From an uncultured bacterium (GTDB lineage Bacteria > Patescibacteriota > Patescibacteriia > Patescibacteriales > UBA12465), in the NCBI GenBank assembly GCA_903904095.1, contig CAIVBF010000133.1, positions 1-8,319 on the forward strand: DNA of 8,319 nt, written 5' to 3'. This document shows positions 6,345 to 8,319 of the stretch, piece by piece. The notes beneath the pieces were generated by a model. The model saw nothing but the letters and a program-made list of their open reading frames with translations, was not told the origin of the DNA and did not search any database. Positions within the stretch are counted from its first letter, which is position 1, and every line of letters starts with the position of its first letter. A program made the translations under genes and the position numbers.

Positions 6345-6360
6345 AACAATTAATTGTCAA
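6332..6360 (-). promoter_or_regulatory. Near-consensus sigma-70-type promoter for the leftward small gene
   Basis: On the minus strand the -35 box is TTGACA (6360-6355), a perfect match. A 17-base spacer follows and then a -10 box TATAAA (6337-6332), one mismatch from TATAAT. Transcription would begin near 6325, leaving a leader of about 35 bases that carries the AAGGAGG ribosome-binding site. Box quality and ideal spacing together make this far better than a chance match, even in AT-rich DNA. Confidence 0.82.
6346..6357. promoter_or_regulatory. Perfect 12-base palindrome in the divergent promoter region (candidate operator)
   Basis: ACAATTAATTGT is its own reverse complement. It overlaps the -35 box of the leftward promoter by three bases and lies just before the pyrG start codon, roughly where pyrG transcription would begin. 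Position and symmetry fit a binding site for a dimeric regulator controlling either or both genes. The composition is AT-rich, so chance is a real alternative. Confidence 0.4.
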
Positions 6361-6365
6361 TATCT

Positions 6366-8036
6366 ATGTCTGTTAAAAAAGTGGAAAAGAAACCAAAATC
6401 TTCTAAAAAAACAAAATATATTTTTGTGGTTGGAGGAGTCATGTCTGGAGTCGGTAAGGGAGTAACGACTGCTTCAATTGGTGAAATACTTCAAGCGCGC
6501 GGTTATAATGTCAGTGCGATTAAAATGGATCCATATATTAATGTTGATGCCGGAACGATGAATCCGATTGAGCACGGTGAAGTTTTTGTGACGGAAGATG
6601 GCGATGAAACAGATCAGGACATCGGCAATTATGAAAGATTTCTAAATAAAAATATTTATCGTGAAAATTACATGACCACCGGTCGTATTTACCAGACCGT
6701 TATTGCCAGAGAGAGAAACTTAGAATATAAAGGGAAGTGCGTTCAGGTTGTTCCGCATATTCCACAAGAAATTAGAGACAGGATCGAAAAGGCGGTTGAA
6801 AAAACCGGGGCGGAAATTATGATTATTGAGATCGGCGGAACGGTCGGTGAATACGAGAATTTATTGTTCCTAGAAGCGGCTCGTGTCATGAAACTATTTA
6901 ATCCGAAAGATGTTTTATTTGTTGTTGTTTCATATCTACCAATTCCTAATATGATTGGTGAGATGAAAACTAAACCAACTCAACACGCCGTTAGGAATTT
7001 ACAGAGCGCCGGGATCCAACCAGATTTTATAGTTGCTCGCGCCGAAAGACCAATTGATCAGTCGCGCCGAGAGAAATTATCAATCAATTGTAATGTTGCC
7101 CTTGACTGTGTTATTGCTGCGCCGGATGCCTCCTCTATTTATGATATTCCGCTTAATTTTGAAAAAGATAATCTCGGCGATAAGATTTTAGAAAAATTGT
7201 CTTTACCATTGCGAGATCGGGACAATAATCATGAATGGAAGAAAATGGTTGCTTCATCAAAAATAAAAAGTCCAGAAATAAATATTGGAATTGTCGGAAA
7301 ATATTTTGCCAGTGGTGACTTTTCTTTCGGTGATTCATATATTTCCGTTATTGAAGCAATTAAACATGCCAGCGCGTACAACAAGTGTCATACTAAAATA
7401 CACTGGTTAAGCGCGGAAGATGTTGAAACTCAAGGAACTAAGGTTCTAAAGGGCTTAGATGGTATTATTGTTCCGCAAGGTTGGGGCGGACGTGGGGCGG
7501 AAGGAAAAATTAAAACAATTAAGTATTGCCGCGAAAATAATTTGCCTTACTTCGGTCTTTGCTATGGAATGCAAATGGCCGCGATTGAATTTGCTCGCGA
7601 TGTCGCTAATTTAAAAGACGCGAATTCCTCGGAAGTTAATCCTAAAACAAAAAACCCCGTTATCCATATCATGCCGGGACAGGAGAAACTAATTGCCGAA
7701 AAGGGTTATGGTGGAACAATCCGTTTAGGCGGCTGGCCTTGCTTGATTACGCCCGGAACTCATTTAGCGCAGGCTTATAAAAAGTTTGGTGATCAGAAAA
7801 TAATTTCGGAACGCCATCGCCATCGCTATGAATTTAATAATAATTACCGTGAAACTTTTACAAAATTGGGTCTGACTATCGCCGGCACCTCACCGGACGG
7901 ACAGATCGTTGAAGCGATTGAAATTAAAAACCATCCTTTCTTTATTGGTGTTCAATTTCATCCAGAATATATCTCTAGGCCATTAGCACCTCATCCATTA
8001 TTTGTTGAATTTATTAGGGTTTGTAAGGATAAATAA
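6366..8036 (+). CDS. pyrG: CTP synthase (glutamine-hydrolysing)
   Basis: PyrG makes CTP from UTP, ATP and glutamine, the last step of pyrimidine nucleotide synthesis. Numbering from the ATG at 6366 (556 residues), the synthetase domain carries the P-loop GGVMSGVGKG (23-32), DPYINVDAGTMNP (55-67), HGEVFVTEDGDETD (70-83), EIGGTVGEYENLLFLEA (155-171) and KTKPTQH (201-207). The class I glutaminase domain follows from about 305, with GLCYGMQMA (397-405; nucleophile C399) and VQFHPEY (529-535; H532, E534). The oxyanion-strand motif, usually PGGFG, reads PQGWG (370-374). A TTG at 6354 is also in frame, but it lies inside the leftward -35 box and only adds MSIS, so I prefer the ATG. The N-terminus still has a lysine-rich tail of ~16 residues ahead of the first strand (YIFVVGG), longer than in typical PyrG. 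No Shine-Dalgarno is present. The stop is a tandem TAA-TGA. Confidence 0.96.
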   Translation: MSVKKVEKKPKSSKKTKYIFVVGGVMSGVGKGVTTASIGEILQARGYNVSAIKMDPYINVDAGTMNPIEHGEVFVTEDGDETDQDIGNYERFLNKNIYRENYMTTGRIYQTVIARERNLEYKGKCVQVVPHIPQEIRDRIEKAVEKTGAEIMIIEIGGTVGEYENLLFLEAARVMKLFNPKDVLFVVVSYLPIPNMIGEMKTKPTQHAVRNLQSAGIQPDFIVARAERPIDQSRREKLSINCNVALDCVIAAPDASSIYDIPLNFEKDNLGDKILEKLSLPLRDRDNNHEWKKMVASSKIKSPEINIGIVGKYFASGDFSFGDSYISVIEAIKHASAYNKCHTKIHWLSAEDVETQGTKVLKGLDGIIVPQGWGGRGAEGKIKTIKYCRENNLPYFGLCYGMQMAAIEFARDVANLKDANSSEVNPKTKNPVIHIMPGQEKLIAEKGYGGTIRLGGWPCLITPGTHLAQAYKKFGDQKIISERHRHRYEFNNNYRETFTKLGLTIAGTSPDGQIVEAIEIKNHPFFIGVQFHPEYISRPLAPHPLFVEFIRVCKDK

Positions 8037-8079
8037 TGATTTTCTAAACTAACCAGATTTAAGTTAAAAACCTGCTTTA

Positions 8080-8319
8080 ATGTTTGAAAAAATATCTAAA
8101 TTAATAATCGCTCATCGTAAACAACTCCTAAGGTACTTTGTGACTGGGGTTTCGGCCGTAATCTTAGACATCCTGACCCTTTTTGTTTTTAAAGAATATT
8201 TGCATATTCGTCCGGTCTGGTCAGTTGTTATAAATCAGGTATTAATACTTAATTATGTTTTCTTCTTAAATAAATACTGGTCTTTTGAAGAAAAAAACGG
8301 AGCGCCTCATAAACAGGCA
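8080..8319 (+). CDS. GtrA-family membrane protein, 3' end beyond the window
   Basis: An ATG at 8080 opens a frame that stays open to the window edge (80 residues visible). The sequence has the GtrA pattern: a short basic N-terminus ending in LLRYFVTGVSAVILD (16-30), a first membrane helix at ~18-38, a second at ~46-64 (WSVVINQVLILNYVFFLNK) and the typical NKYWSFEE (64-71). GtrA-like proteins are small four-helix membrane proteins associated with polysaccharide or glycolipid synthesis, often thought to help flip undecaprenyl- or dolichol-linked sugars. The specific substrate cannot be told here. It starts 43 bases after the pyrG stop with no Shine-Dalgarno, clear terminator or clear promoter in between, so read-through from pyrG is plausible. 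The second half of the protein is outside the window. Confidence 0.85.
   Translation, partial: MFEKISKLIIAHRKQLLRYFVTGVSAVILDILTLFVFKEYLHIRPVWSVVINQVLILNYVFFLNKYWSFEEKNGAPHKQA

Noticed and set aside
6349..6360. TTGACAATTAAT on the minus strand, identical to the start of the trp/tac promoter, as a sign of vector contamination
   Set aside because: The match stops after 12 bases, there is no trp or lac operator or vector sequence nearby, and both sides are ordinary genomic genes; an AT-rich consensus promoter explains it.
6354..6365. TTG at 6354 as the start of pyrG
   Set aside because: It overlaps the -35 box of the leftward promoter, has no ribosome-binding site and adds only four residues to an already long N-terminus; the ATG at 6366 is simpler.
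8037..8079. Possible terminator or promoter between pyrG and the GtrA-like gene
   Set aside because: I found no perfect stem of useful length followed by a T-tract, and no paired -35/-10 boxes at good spacing in these 43 bases.

Overview
The window is compact, AT-rich bacterial DNA (by eye in the upper-30s % GC) with short, tightly packed genes. Several proteins have the look of Candidate Phyla Radiation (Patescibacteria/Parcubacteria-type) versions. The methionyl-tRNA synthetase is short, with HIGF in place of HIGH. The CTP synthase has a GLCYGMQ glutaminase nucleophile motif. RsmI lacks the C-terminal extension, and the leading gene encodes an unrecognised multi-helix membrane protein. The lineage call is inference from these features. 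All eight genes whose ends are visible stop at TAA, and nothing suggests a recoded stop codon.

Bases 2-5929 hold a rightward run of six genes with gaps of only 2-12 bases, almost certainly one operon or a read-through array. In order they are a 5'-truncated unknown membrane protein, rsmI (16S rRNA C1402 methylation), metG (methionyl-tRNA synthetase), a CvpA-family membrane protein, tsaC (first step of tRNA t6A synthesis) and an S41 C-terminal processing protease (ctpA). Three translation-quality genes are thus interleaved with three membrane or envelope genes.

Bases 5930-6365 form a regulatory island around one leftward gene (5999-6289) for a very acidic 96-residue protein that I cannot assign. 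It has its own near-consensus sigma-70-type promoter (TTGACA, 17-base spacer, TATAAA), the only full Shine-Dalgarno sequence in the window (AAGGAGG), and a hairpin plus T-tract terminator on its own strand. It converges on ctpA and diverges from pyrG. The AT-rich divergent region also holds a 12-base palindrome overlapping its -35 box and a symmetric -10 element that could serve both directions. This self-contained unit is the best candidate for undescribed biology here.

Bases 6366-8036 encode CTP synthase (pyrG). The true start is most likely the ATG at 6366, not the TTG twelve bases upstream. From 8080 to the window edge runs the beginning of a GtrA-family membrane protein, cut off by the end of the window. 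I see no rRNA, tRNA, CRISPR array or insertion sequence.
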